Program-made: the position numbers and the translations under genes
Shown here: positions 54,377 through 63,090 of the stretch, piece after piece
Numbering within the stretch: position 1 is the stretch's first letter
Layout of the letters: every line of letters begins with the position of its first letter
Source of the DNA: Microbacterium lacus
GTDB lineage: Bacteria; Actinomycetota; Actinomycetes; Actinomycetales; Microbacteriaceae
Direction of reading: 5' to 3'
Length of the DNA: 64,000 bases
NCBI RefSeq assembly: GCF_002812805.1
Contig: NZ_NMUM01000011.1
Span: 1-64,000, forward strand
The notes under the pieces: generated by a model
Database searches by the model: none
The model's input: only the letters and a program-made list of their open reading frames with translations
Told to the model about the DNA's origin: nothing

Positions 54377-55261
54377 AGTATGGCGGATGGATCTGAGGAG
54401 TGGACGATTCTCGGCGACCCCACCCGCGCCCGGATCGTGAGGCTGATCCGCGATTCGCCGGATGGGCGAGCGCTCGTGGGGCGTCTTGCGGAAGCGCTCG
54501 GACTCCGTCAGCCGACCGTCAGTCATCACATGAAGGAGCTGACGGCCTGCGGCATCGTCGCGCGCCAGCCGGAGGGCCGACGGGTCTGGTATTCGCTCGA
54601 CCCGCGCAATGCCGAACGTGTCGACGCTCTCCTCGGTGCCGATTCTCCGGGTCCACGCGTCGAGCTCGATCTGCCCCGCATCATCGACCGCCTCACCGAG
54701 CGGTACCGCGGAACCTTCAGCCGAGAGACGATCGAGCGATATGTGACCGAGAGTCACGACCTGATGTCGGCGAACAATCCGACGACGCTGATCGGGTCCC
54801 GCACCGCGGCGTTCGCGACCGGTCGTCTCGATGCCCTGGCTCGTTCGAACGCGCCCCGTGGAGCCGTGCCGGAGGTCCTCTTCGTCTGCGTCGAGAACGC
54901 GGGGCGGTCGCAGCTCGCCGCGGGGATCCTGCGACAACTCGCCGGCGACCGTGTGATGGTCCGGACCGCGGGGTCCGCGCCCGCCGGTGCCGTTCGCACG
55001 ACCGTCGTCGCCGCGCTCGATGAGATCGGCGTCTCGCTCGGCGGAGAGTTTCCCAAGCCGCTCACCGACGAGGCCGTCCGTGCCGCCGACGTCGTCGTGA
55101 CCATGGGGTGCGGGGACGCGTGCCCGGTCTACCCCGGTCGCCGATACCTCGACTGGGATCTCGAGGATCCGGTCGGCAAGTCCCTGGAGACGGTGCGGGG
55201 CATCCGTGACGACATCGAGTCGCGCGTGCGAGAACTCCTGGTCGAGCTCGCTCCGTCCTGA
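54374..55261 (+). CDS. ArsR-ArsC fusion protein (winged helix, three-helix domain, arsenate reductase)
   Basis: A 295-residue fusion. Residues 5-90 are an ArsR-type winged helix (LAEALGLRQPTVSHHMKELTACGIVARQPEGRRVWY) without the CxC metalloid pair. About 98-135 is the three-helix domain often found before actinobacterial ArsC (IIDRLTERYRGTFSRETIERYVTESHDLM). About 166-295 is arsenate reductase with P-loop CVENAGRS (Cys172) and redox Cys246/Cys250 in GCGDAC. It may couple arsenate reduction to repression. It probably regulates itself and the genes carrying the same 18-bp palindrome; that is inference. Confidence 0.88.
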   Translation: MSMADGSEEWTILGDPTRARIVRLIRDSPDGRALVGRLAEALGLRQPTVSHHMKELTACGIVARQPEGRRVWYSLDPRNAERVDALLGADSPGPRVELDLPRIIDRLTERYRGTFSRETIERYVTESHDLMSANNPTTLIGSRTAAFATGRLDALARSNAPRGAVPEVLFVCVENAGRSQLAAGILRQLAGDRVMVRTAGSAPAGAVRTTVVAALDEIGVSLGGEFPKPLTDEAVRAADVVVTMGCGDACPVYPGRRYLDWDLEDPVGKSLETVRGIRDDIESRVRELLVELAPS

Positions 55262-55287
55262 TCGTTGGTTTCGCGTTCAATCTAATT

Positions 55288-55307
55288 GATAGATGTGGGT
55301 CTATGCT
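55288..55307 (+). promoter_or_regulatory. Operator and -10 of the pstS-like gene
   Basis: GATAGA-TGTGGG-TCTATG (55288-55305) has perfect ATAGA/TCTAT arms and overlaps TATGCT (55302-55307), the likely -10. It shares spacing and -10 placement with the arsC operator at 45333-45350. Confidence 0.7.
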
Positions 55308-55331
55308 TTCGAGTGAGGAAAGCGAGCCACC

Positions 55332-56303
55332 ATGAACGGCGTATCACCCCAGCACCTGTTCCCGACCCGACGCCTTCGGACCGTCGTTGCCGCCGCGGTC
55401 GTTGCGAGCGCGCTCGCGCTGAGCGCGTGCGCAGGCGAGCCGGGGGACGCCGAGTCGACGGGCAGCCTCGAAGGCGCTGTCGTCACCGATGGGTCATCGA
55501 CCGTAGCGCCATTCATCAACGCCGCCTCGTACCTGTTCGAGGCCGTGGAGCCAGACGTCGATGTGGTCGAGACGATTTCGGGCACGTCGGCCGGGTTCCG
55601 GGCGTTCTGCGATGGCGAGACCGACATCTCGAACGCGTCTCGTGCGATCTCGGACGACGAGATAGCGACGTGCGAGGAGGCCGGCGTCGAGTTCACCGAG
55701 ATCATCGTCGCCAACGATGGCCTGTCGGTCGTCATCAATCCCGAGAACGACTGGGCCACGGATCTCACCCTCGAGCAAATCGCCACCATTTGGGCGCCCG
55801 ACTCAGACGGCGAGATCACGAACTGGAACCAGGTCGATCCCGATTTTCCGGATGAGCCGCTGGTTCTCTTCGGCGCTGGCGGCGACTCGGGCACCTTCGA
55901 CTACTTCAGCGAGGCCGTCAACGGTGAGGAAGGCGCGCTCCGAATGGACTACAGCGCCTCCGAAGACGACAACGCGACGGTCGAGGGCGTGGGGCGAGAG
56001 CTCGGCGGCATCGGCTTCCTCGGTCTGAGCTACGTCGAAGCGAACGAGGGAGCCATCGTCGCCGCATCCGTCGACGGCGTCTCGCCCGACACCGAGACCG
56101 TGCAGGACGGCAGCTACACGCCGCTCAGTCGCCCCCTGTTCATCTACGTCAACAATGCTTCCTACGCGGACAAGCCCGAGGTGCGGGCATTCGTCGACTT
56201 CTCCGTCGAGAACGCGGTGGACATAGCGGATCGGGCGCTTGTCGTGCCGCTCACAGACGAGCAGATCACCCTCGCTCAGGACGAACTCGCCTCACTCCGC
56301 TGA
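55332..56303 (+). CDS. PstS-like phosphate/oxyanion-binding lipoprotein
   Basis: A 323-residue substrate-binding lipoprotein with LSAC and Cys33 as anchor. GAVVTDGSSTVAPFINAASYLFE near 48 is the phosphate-binding loop of PstS proteins. ISGTSAGFRAFCDGETDISNASRAI and GAGGDSGTFDYFSEAVNG are the other ligand loops. No pstC, pstA or pstB gene is nearby. Its place in an arsenic cluster with an ars-type operator suggests it binds arsenate or favours phosphate when arsenate is present. GAGGAAAG precedes the ATG. Confidence 0.85.
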   Translation: MNGVSPQHLFPTRRLRTVVAAAVVASALALSACAGEPGDAESTGSLEGAVVTDGSSTVAPFINAASYLFEAVEPDVDVVETISGTSAGFRAFCDGETDISNASRAISDDEIATCEEAGVEFTEIIVANDGLSVVINPENDWATDLTLEQIATIWAPDSDGEITNWNQVDPDFPDEPLVLFGAGGDSGTFDYFSEAVNGEEGALRMDYSASEDDNATVEGVGRELGGIGFLGLSYVEANEGAIVAASVDGVSPDTETVQDGSYTPLSRPLFIYVNNASYADKPEVRAFVDFSVENAVDIADRALVVPLTDEQITLAQDELASLR

Positions 56304-56331
56304 AACGCCTCACCCCGCTGATAAGGAACAC

Positions 56332-57717
56332 ATGATGCACATCGTCGCCATCGGCGGAAGCGACGCGGGAATCTCCGCCGCGCTCCGCGCCCGCGAGTTG
56401 GACCCCTCGGTCGACGTGACCGTCGTCGTCGCCGACGAGTATCCGAACTACTCGATCTGCGGTATCCCGTACTACTTCTCGGGTGACGTGCAGCCGTGGC
56501 AGTCCCTCGCCCACCGGACGCACGCCGACCTCGAGGCGACCGGCATGCGCCTGCGGCTGAACACGCTCGCGACCCGGATCGATGCGGGGGCGCAGCGGTT
56601 GACCGTCCGCGATCAGGGTGGAGAATCCGAGATCGCCTACGACGAGCTCATCGTCGGAGCGGGCGCGCTCCCGACCTACGCCGGCATCGCGGGACTCGGG
56701 ACGCTCGGTCCCGAGGACGGCGTTCACGTCATTCACTCGATGGGCGACACGTTCGCGCTCGATGCTCATCTCGCCGAGCGCGAGCCGCAGACCGCAATCA
56801 TCATCGGCGCCGGATACGTCGGCCTCGAGATGGCCGAGGGGTTTCGCGCTCGGGGCATGCGCGTGATCCAGCTGCAGCGCGGTCCGGAGGTGCTCTCAAC
56901 GCTCGATCCGGAACTCGCGGCCACGGTCCACGCCGAGTTGCTCGAACACGGCGTCGAGGTGCACACGGACACGCTGGTGCAGGCCGTCGAGAAGACGGAT
57001 GCGGGACTCGTCGTGCACGCCGATCACCTCGGGCAGCGGGTCGCGCACACGGCCGACCTCGTGCTCGCCGTCGTCGGGGTCCGCCCCAACACGTCGCTCC
57101 TGGAAGACGCGGGAGCAACCGTCGGCGCCGGGCGCGCAGTTGTCGTGGACGAGCAGATGCGTACCGGTCTGCCGCACGTCTTCGCCGCGGGCGACGGCAT
57201 CGTCACGCACCACCGACTGCTGGGCGTGACGTACCTGCCGCTCGGAACCACAGCCCACAAGCAGGGTCGCATCGCGGGCGAGAACGCCCTCGGCGGGCAG
57301 GCACGTTTCGCCGGATCGGTCGGAACGCAGGTCGTGAAGGTGTTCGGCGTCGTCGCGGCGCGCACCGGGCTCCGCGAACACGAGGCCGTCGCAGCCGGCT
57401 TCGCGCCCGCGACGACGCAGACCGCGGCCGATGACCACAAGCGCTACTACCCGGGCGCCCAGCCGATCGACATCCGCATCACGGGCGACACCGAGTCCGG
57501 CCGCCTCCTCGGCGCCCAGCTGGTGGGCCGCCTCGGCACCGAAACCGCCAAGCGCGTCGACACCTACGCAACCGCCCTGTTCGCCGGACTCTCGGTCGAA
57601 CAGATCAGCGACCTCGACCTGTCGTACACACCCCCGCTCGGCTCGCCCTGGGATGCGGTTCAGGTCGCAACGCAGGCCTGGTCTCGAGTTCACAACACCA
57701 TCGGAGTAAACGCATGA
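56332..57717 (+). CDS. CoA-disulfide reductase-like FAD-dependent oxidoreductase
   Basis: A 461-residue pyridine-nucleotide disulfide reductase of the single-cysteine type. FAD motif IVAIGGSDAGISAALRA is at the N terminus. The active Cys43 lies in NYSICGIPYYFSGD. AIIIGAGYVGLEMAEGF near 160 is the NAD(P)H site, and a C-terminal dimerisation domain follows. Such enzymes reduce CoA disulfide, persulfides or NADH peroxide; here the partner is not known. AAGGA lies before the ATG pair (56332/56335). Its stop overlaps the next arsC-like gene (ATGA). Confidence 0.85.
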   Translation: MMHIVAIGGSDAGISAALRARELDPSVDVTVVVADEYPNYSICGIPYYFSGDVQPWQSLAHRTHADLEATGMRLRLNTLATRIDAGAQRLTVRDQGGESEIAYDELIVGAGALPTYAGIAGLGTLGPEDGVHVIHSMGDTFALDAHLAEREPQTAIIIGAGYVGLEMAEGFRARGMRVIQLQRGPEVLSTLDPELAATVHAELLEHGVEVHTDTLVQAVEKTDAGLVVHADHLGQRVAHTADLVLAVVGVRPNTSLLEDAGATVGAGRAVVVDEQMRTGLPHVFAAGDGIVTHHRLLGVTYLPLGTTAHKQGRIAGENALGGQARFAGSVGTQVVKVFGVVAARTGLREHEAVAAGFAPATTQTAADDHKRYYPGAQPIDIRITGDTESGRLLGAQLVGRLGTETAKRVDTYATALFAGLSVEQISDLDLSYTPPLGSPWDAVQVATQAWSRVHNTIGVNA

Positions 57718-58136
57718 CCACGGCAGCCGCAATCACGAAGCCCACTGTCCTCTTCATCTGCCAGCACAACGCGGGCCGCTCGCAGCTCGGCGCTCACCTG
57801 CTCGATGTCGTCGCGCCCGGCGAGTTCGTCTCGACGAGCGCGGGACTGAAGCCCGCGGCCGAGATCAACCCCGTCGTCGCGGAGTCGCTGCACGAGCTGG
57901 GTGCCGATACATCCGCTGCTCGTCCGCGTCTCGTCACCGAGGATGACCTTGCGGACGCCGATGTCGTCGTGGTGATGAAGCCGGGGCTTGCACTGCCCGG
58001 ACCGGTCGCCGGGCGGCTCGTCGAGTGGGAGTTCCCGAACCCCGAAGAGTGGGACCTCGACGGCGTACGCGGAATGCGCGACGCCGTCGCGACGCAGGTC
58101 CGCCAGCTCGCGGCGGACCTGACGGCTGCGCGATAA
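57714..58136 (+). CDS. ArsC-like arsenate reductase, probable mycothiol-dependent type
   Basis: A 140-residue low-molecular-weight phosphatase-fold protein. The P-loop CQHNAGRS begins at Cys16, but the stretch where ArsC carries its redox cysteines reads VVVMKPGLALPG with none. It is thus like the corynebacterial arsenate-mycothiol transferases, which form a mixed As-mycothiol product instead of an internal disulfide. It overlaps the CoA-disulfide-reductase-like gene, so the two may work together on a thiol adduct; this is inference. Confidence 0.85.
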   Translation: MTTAAAITKPTVLFICQHNAGRSQLGAHLLDVVAPGEFVSTSAGLKPAAEINPVVAESLHELGADTSAARPRLVTEDDLADADVVVVMKPGLALPGPVAGRLVEWEFPNPEEWDLDGVRGMRDAVATQVRQLAADLTAAR

Positions 58137-58164
58137 GCCTCGCCCGCCCCGCCCCCACGCAGAC

Positions 58165-58231
58165 CGAAACACCCCTCGTGCAGCGAAACCCCCATTGTCA
58201 CGGGGTGTTTCGACGGACGAGGGGTGTTTCG
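58165..58231. repeat. Nested palindrome between arsC-like gene and tRNA-Ser
   Basis: CGAAACACCCCTCGT (58165-58179) is the exact complement of ACGAGGGGTGTTTCG (58217-58231). Inside, CGAAACCCCC (58184-58193) is nearly complementary to GGGGTGTTTCG (58202-58212). Four versions of the CGAAACACCCC box thus form a double hairpin. It lies where the arsC-like gene and the tRNA converge and could end both transcripts. Confidence 0.75.
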
Positions 58232-58242
58232 CTGATAATCGG

Positions 58243-58327
58243 CGGAGGATAGGGGATTCGAACCCCTGAGAGCTTTCACTCAACACGCTTTCCAAGCGTG
58301 CGCCATAGGCCACTAGGCGAATCCTCC
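58243..58327 (-). tRNA. tRNA-Ser (anticodon GGA)
   Basis: An 85-base cloverleaf on the minus strand. Acceptor arms GGAGGAT (58327-58321) and ATCCTCC pair. The anticodon stem-loop is CACGCTTGGAAAGCGTG, giving anticodon GGA. A long variable arm (class II) follows, and the T arm is GGGGTTCGAATCCCC. The discriminator base is G and CC of the 3' end is encoded. It decodes UCC and UCU serine codons. Confidence 0.95.
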
Positions 58328-58354
58328 TGGGGCCCTCGCGGGCCGCCGACCATC

Positions 58355-60637
58355 CTATCGTGCCGCCCGCATGTCTGCCGCCCGCTGCCCGAACAGCGAC
58401 CTCGGCACCAGGGCGGCGGCCCAACGCGTGCGCCTGTCCGCGGTAGCGACCATGCCCGCGCGAACGGCCCGGACGGCATCGTCGAGCGGCTCACCCGATC
58501 GGCGTTCGCTCGCCGATCTCGGTGGGGCGTAGCTCGCGTGCTCGATCGCTCCGACGAGCACGGCCATCGCCGCAGCATCCGCTCCCGCTTCGTCGACCAG
58601 TCTCCGCCCGAGCACCCGGGGCGATTCGCCGCGAGGTAGGGCGATGCCCAGGTCGAGAGCCGTATCGGATGCCTCGGCCCAGGCCGCTGCGGCATCGCCC
58701 GTGTGCGCGGCGATCAGCCGGTGCCGACGCCGAATCGCGCGCCACACGCCGGGCAGTGCGAACACGGCGATAACCGCAAGGACGAAGCCGACGGGCGGTC
58801 CCGCGCCGACGGTCGTGGTTCCGGCGGCAGAGTCGCTCTCATCGAGCGCGTCGGTCTGGTCCGGTCCCAGAGATGCCGAGGGTGCCTCGGGCGCAAGCGG
58901 CGCCGTCTCTTCGGTCAAACCGTCGGCCGTGCCCGGCGTCGTGGACGAGGCGAAAGCCGTCGGCACGCCCAAGCTGTTCGTCGGCTCGAACGGAATCCAT
59001 CCGATGCCCTCGAAGTGGACCTCGGGCCACGCGTGCAGCTGCGAGCTGTACACCTCGTGCACGGTCTGCTCGTCGATCGAATCCGTTGTCGCCGTGCCGG
59101 GCAGATACCCGACGACGATGCGCGCGGGCATGTCGAGGGTCCTCGCCATGATCGCGAACGCCGAGGCGAAGTGCACGCAGTAGCCGCTCTTCACATCGAG
59201 GAACTCCTGGACCGCCTCCAACCCCGTGCCGTCGAACCCGGCTCGGACGGGTGCATTGAGCGAGTACTCGAACTCGACACCGCGGAACCACCGTTGCAGC
59301 GCGACCAGGGCGTCGTAGTCACTGCTGGTCGAGGAGGTCACGGCCAGAGCCTGCTCGCGGATCGCGGCCACGGCGGGGTCGTCCTCGGGTAGATCGAGTG
59401 TCGACGAATCCGGCCCGATCGCCGCCGCGGACGAGCGGATGCGTTCGGCGGAGGGTCGCGGCACGTCGTATGTGATCTCGTACTCCTGCCCCTGCGGCGA
59501 GGAGGAGCGCGAGATGACGGTCCTGTTCTGCGGCAGCACCGACCAGTCGCCCTCGAGACCGTCGAGGTTCACCGCCGGGTAGGGCACCGGCAGCCAGGGG
59601 CTCACATAGTTCACGACCTGCACGGTCGCGGTGTACTCGGCAATGGGCACATCCGAGTCGACGACGAGCGGCTCGAACTCTTCATCGAGCGATGTGCCCA
59701 CGCCCCGATCGGGCTGCCACTCCTCGCCGTCGAAGCGTGACAGTGTCACGGCGCGCAGGTACGGCGGGGTCGGCGCGTCGCTGCGCACCTGCAGCACGGC
59801 AGTGTCTTCCGGGCGCCGCAGATCGCGACCGAGGTCGAGCGACGGGTCGATCGAATTGCCGCGGATGGCGACGATGCTCGTGCCGCCGGGTACCGGCGCG
59901 GGCAGAGCGGGTGTCGCGACGATGGCGACGACGAGGGCTGCCGCCCCCACACCCACGGCCGTGACAGCCGTGCCGCGTCGCGTTCCCGCGGTTCGTGCGC
60001 GATCGGCATCGACCGCGCCGTTGCCGCCGCGGTCTCGGGTGGCGGTTTCGACTCCCAGCAGCAGTAGGAGGCCCGCGGCGAAGGCGATGAAGGTGCCGAC
60101 ATCGACGCTCTGGGGGACCGCGATGGCGGGGATGAGATAGACGGTGATCAACGCCACGGCGGCGAGCAAAGGCATCCGTGCCGAGACGACGACGTGATCG
60201 ATCGCGATCGTGAGGAGTCCGGCCGCGGCCACGATCAGGAACGACAGGGCTATGCCGGCGTCCAAGGGCGCGGCGCCGTCGCGCACCTGCGACATGGCCG
60301 CGTCTACGAGAAGCGGAATGTCGCGGAAGGTCGCGGGCATCGGGATGACGCCGAACAGGGCGGAATCACGGAAGAACACGACGGTAACGGTGATGACCCA
60401 GACGCCGATGCCGATCAGGCTGACCGCGAGGGCGGGCAAGCCGTAGCGCCGCGCGACGTATCCCGCGGCGAGCACCAGCGCGATGATCGCGAAGGATCCC
60501 ATGAGCCACGCGCCCGGTTCGACGACGCGAAGGAGGGGCAGGAGTGAGGTCGACACCCCGACCAGCACGGCCAGCGCGAGTCCGACCGACGCCCGGGTGC
60601 GGTTTTTTGAGCGAGACCGGGCCTTAGGCGAAGACAT
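58355..60637 (-). CDS. TgpA-type membrane transglutaminase-like protein
   Basis: A 760-residue protein with about seven N-terminal membrane segments (to about 270), an extracellular transglutaminase domain, one more membrane helix near 615 and a cytoplasmic DUF4129-like tail. The catalytic triad is visible: Cys in VKSGYCVHFASAFAIMARTLDMPARIVVGYLPG, His in QLHAWPEV and Asp/Glu nearby. The last gene of a MoxR-DUF58-TgpA operon, a conserved trio of unknown cell-envelope role. The start at 60637 overlaps the DUF58 gene by 14 bases. Confidence 0.86.
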   Translation of the reverse strand: MSSPKARSRSKNRTRASVGLALAVLVGVSTSLLPLLRVVEPGAWLMGSFAIIALVLAAGYVARRYGLPALAVSLIGIGVWVITVTVVFFRDSALFGVIPMPATFRDIPLLVDAAMSQVRDGAAPLDAGIALSFLIVAAAGLLTIAIDHVVVSARMPLLAAVALITVYLIPAIAVPQSVDVGTFIAFAAGLLLLLGVETATRDRGGNGAVDADRARTAGTRRGTAVTAVGVGAAALVVAIVATPALPAPVPGGTSIVAIRGNSIDPSLDLGRDLRRPEDTAVLQVRSDAPTPPYLRAVTLSRFDGEEWQPDRGVGTSLDEEFEPLVVDSDVPIAEYTATVQVVNYVSPWLPVPYPAVNLDGLEGDWSVLPQNRTVISRSSSPQGQEYEITYDVPRPSAERIRSSAAAIGPDSSTLDLPEDDPAVAAIREQALAVTSSTSSDYDALVALQRWFRGVEFEYSLNAPVRAGFDGTGLEAVQEFLDVKSGYCVHFASAFAIMARTLDMPARIVVGYLPGTATTDSIDEQTVHEVYSSQLHAWPEVHFEGIGWIPFEPTNSLGVPTAFASSTTPGTADGLTEETAPLAPEAPSASLGPDQTDALDESDSAAGTTTVGAGPPVGFVLAVIAVFALPGVWRAIRRRHRLIAAHTGDAAAAWAEASDTALDLGIALPRGESPRVLGRRLVDEAGADAAAMAVLVGAIEHASYAPPRSASERRSGEPLDDAVRAVRAGMVATADRRTRWAAALVPRSLFGQRAADMRAAR

Positions 60638-61874
60638 GATGCGCTCCGCGGTCGGCAACATCGGACCACACGTCGGACAAATCCGCGTCAGGCCCGATTG
60701 CGGCGGTCCGCCACCCTGCCTGCGTCGCGCGCTCGAGCGCATCTGCGGATGGGCTGCCGGCGAGCAGGATCGGCAGGCTCGAGTGGTGGGCCAATGGCGC
60801 CAGAGCATCCGCGTCCTGAAGGCGCAGGATGCCCGTGATCAACACGAGCGGACCGGCCTTGGCGCCCGCGTAGCGCTGCGCGAGACCCGGCAGTGTGTCG
60901 TCGCGGCGAGAGACGAGGGAGGCGAATCGCAGCAACATCTGTTCGACGTCCTCGGGGGCATCGATCCCCGGCAGAGGCTCGCACAGGGGCGTGCCATCGG
61001 TGTCGAGAACGTCGACCTGGTAGCCGTCGCGGGCAAAACGCAGGACGATCGAGACACACGTCGAGAGCGCAGCTTCGAATGCGGGATCGGCTCCGGTGTC
61101 GTGTCGAGCGGAGGGATCCCACCGTGGGGCCCCGAGGTCGAGGAGGACGGTCGCAGCCGGCGTCGACTCCTGCTCTTCTTGCCGCACCATCAGGGTGTCG
61201 CGGTGAGCCGTTGCTCGCCAGTGGATGCGGCGCATCGAGTCCCCGGGAGCGTAGGGGCGCGCGATCAGGTTGTCGGCTCCCTGCCCCAGCTGGTCGGACG
61301 ACGCATGCAGGGCGCCGCCCGCTTCACCCGCCGAGATCGCCACGTGCGGGAGGGGGATGGTCGCGGGCACCGCCACGATTCGGGTGTCACCCGCGGGGGC
61401 GTGGGTGCGGCGCACGAGACCGAACGGGTCGATCGTGCGAAGCGTCAGAGGACCGACGCTCCAGACCCCGCGCCGCACCGCCCGCGCCGAATAAGCGATG
61501 TCGAGCGGTTGATCGACCCCCGCGGCGCGCGTGGCGAGGCCCGAGGCATCCCCTCGTGCGTCGCCTTCGAGCGCGTCGGGGAGGCCATCCGACCACTGGA
61601 TCGTCCCGAACGGAGAAAAGCTCCGCATGGTCACCCGGGCATGCACCTGGGTTGACGACCCGACCGGCACGACATCCGGGCGGAGGGTGCGCTCGGCTTG
61701 GCCGACCCGCCGCCCCGCGTGCAGGACGATGAAGCCGGCCACGAGCAGCGCGACCAGCAGGCATCCGATGTACATCAACTCGATGATCCCGAGTTCGCCG
61801 GCCAGGATGAAGCTGACGATCGCGAGCACGAGCGCACCCGTGCCGCGCAGGGTCAACGGCCAGCCGCGCCTCAT
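60624..61874 (-). CDS. DUF58 domain protein
   Basis: A 416-residue membrane protein with two N-terminal helices (about 10-52) and a DUF58/von Willebrand-like domain. IDPFGLVRRTHAP and the hallmark RPYAPGDSMRRIHWRATAHRDTLMVRQEEQE are clear, followed by VLLDLGAPRW at a MIDAS-like position. It is the middle gene of the moxR-DUF58-tgpA operon and likely a partner or substrate of the MoxR ATPase. Its ATG overlaps the moxR stop in ATGA. Confidence 0.87.
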   Translation of the reverse strand: MRRGWPLTLRGTGALVLAIVSFILAGELGIIELMYIGCLLVALLVAGFIVLHAGRRVGQAERTLRPDVVPVGSSTQVHARVTMRSFSPFGTIQWSDGLPDALEGDARGDASGLATRAAGVDQPLDIAYSARAVRRGVWSVGPLTLRTIDPFGLVRRTHAPAGDTRIVAVPATIPLPHVAISAGEAGGALHASSDQLGQGADNLIARPYAPGDSMRRIHWRATAHRDTLMVRQEEQESTPAATVLLDLGAPRWDPSARHDTGADPAFEAALSTCVSIVLRFARDGYQVDVLDTDGTPLCEPLPGIDAPEDVEQMLLRFASLVSRRDDTLPGLAQRYAGAKAGPLVLITGILRLQDADALAPLAHHSSLPILLAGSPSADALERATQAGWRTAAIGPDADLSDVWSDVADRGAHHVFA

Positions 61875-62920
61875 GAGCGCGCCGCGACCGGTACCCGAAC
61901 CGTGGCGGCGATGCGGTCGATGATCGCGGCGACCGTGTCCGTGCCGCCCCGCGCGCGTGTACCCGTGACGCTGCGCGTGGGAATCAGGCGGTGCGCGAAG
62001 ACCGGTTGCAGCAGGGCGATCAGGTCGTCGGGAATGACGAAGTTGCGGGCATCCAGCGCCGCCCAGACCTTCGCCGCACGCACGAGCTGAAGGGTTGCTC
62101 GCGGGCTCGCGCCGAGCCGCAACTCGGGGTGCGATCGTGTCGCCTGCGAGAGCGCGACCGCGTACTCCCCGACCGAGGGAGAGACGTGAACACTGCGCGC
62201 GAACGCGATCATCCGCGACACCTCGGCGGTCGTCACGACGGGTTGGAGGGCGTCGAGGGGATTGACGGTATCGCGCTGGCGCAGCATGAGCGCCTCGGAC
62301 GCCGCATCGGGGTACCCCATCGAGATGCGGATCATGAACCGGTCGCGCTGCGCCTCGGGCAGGGCGTACGTACCCTCCATCTCGAGCGGATTCTGTGTCG
62401 CCACGACGAGGAACGGATCGGGCAGCGGATGCGTCCGGCCATCCACGGTGACCTGACCCTCTTCCATCGCCTCGAGCAGTGCGGACTGGGTCTTGGGGGA
62501 GGAGCGGTTGATCTCATCGGCGATGACGATGTGGGCGAAGATCGCGCCGGCCTTGAACTCGAACTCACGCTCCGCGGGGTCATAGACCGACACTCCGGTC
62601 ACATCACCGGGGAGCAGGTCGGGTGTGAACTGGATCCGTCGCACGCTCGCGTCCACGGATGTCGCCAGGGCCTTCGCAAGCATCGTCTTACCGACACCCG
62701 GTACGTCCTCGATCAGCAGGTGCCCCTCGGCGAGCAGGGCCACGAGGGCTGAGCGGACCGCCGCGGGTTTGCCGTCGATGACGCTCGAAATAGATGAACC
62801 GATCGCCCGGGTGAGTTCTGCAAACCTGTCCGCATCCATGGGGAGGGGGGGCGCGGGCGAAACCCGGCGCCGCACGTCGGCCCCGTCGAGCAGCTCGGCA
62901 GGTGCGGGTGAATCCGGCAT
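61871..62920 (-). CDS. MoxR-family AAA+ ATPase
   Basis: A 349-residue chaperone-type ATPase. Walker A is EDVPGVGKTMLAKALA near 74, Walker B is IVIADEINRSSPKTQSALLEAMEE near 132, sensor 1 is VVATQNPLEMEGTYALPEAQRDRFMIRI. MoxR proteins help mature or activate complexes with von Willebrand-like partners, here presumably the DUF58 protein. ATG at 62920 has AGGGGG 5 bases upstream; 62959 is an alternative in-frame ATG. TACGAT about 60 bases upstream could be its -10. Confidence 0.88.
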   Translation of the reverse strand: MPDSPAPAELLDGADVRRRVSPAPPLPMDADRFAELTRAIGSSISSVIDGKPAAVRSALVALLAEGHLLIEDVPGVGKTMLAKALATSVDASVRRIQFTPDLLPGDVTGVSVYDPAEREFEFKAGAIFAHIVIADEINRSSPKTQSALLEAMEEGQVTVDGRTHPLPDPFLVVATQNPLEMEGTYALPEAQRDRFMIRISMGYPDAASEALMLRQRDTVNPLDALQPVVTTAEVSRMIAFARSVHVSPSVGEYAVALSQATRSHPELRLGASPRATLQLVRAAKVWAALDARNFVIPDDLIALLQPVFAHRLIPTRSVTGTRARGGTDTVAAIIDRIAATVRVPVAARS

Positions 62921-63090
62921 GCGACCCCCTGGATCGTCGTCGGGTGGAGGGATCGGCATCGACCCCGCGTTACCCAATCGTAACCCGGGAACCGCGCGGG
63001 GAGGCCGGGAGTTGCCTGACTCCACGGGGATCCCCCGGGTCAAGGCATCCGCTCGTTTTCGGCGCCGGGGGAGGGATGGTTAGACTGGTA

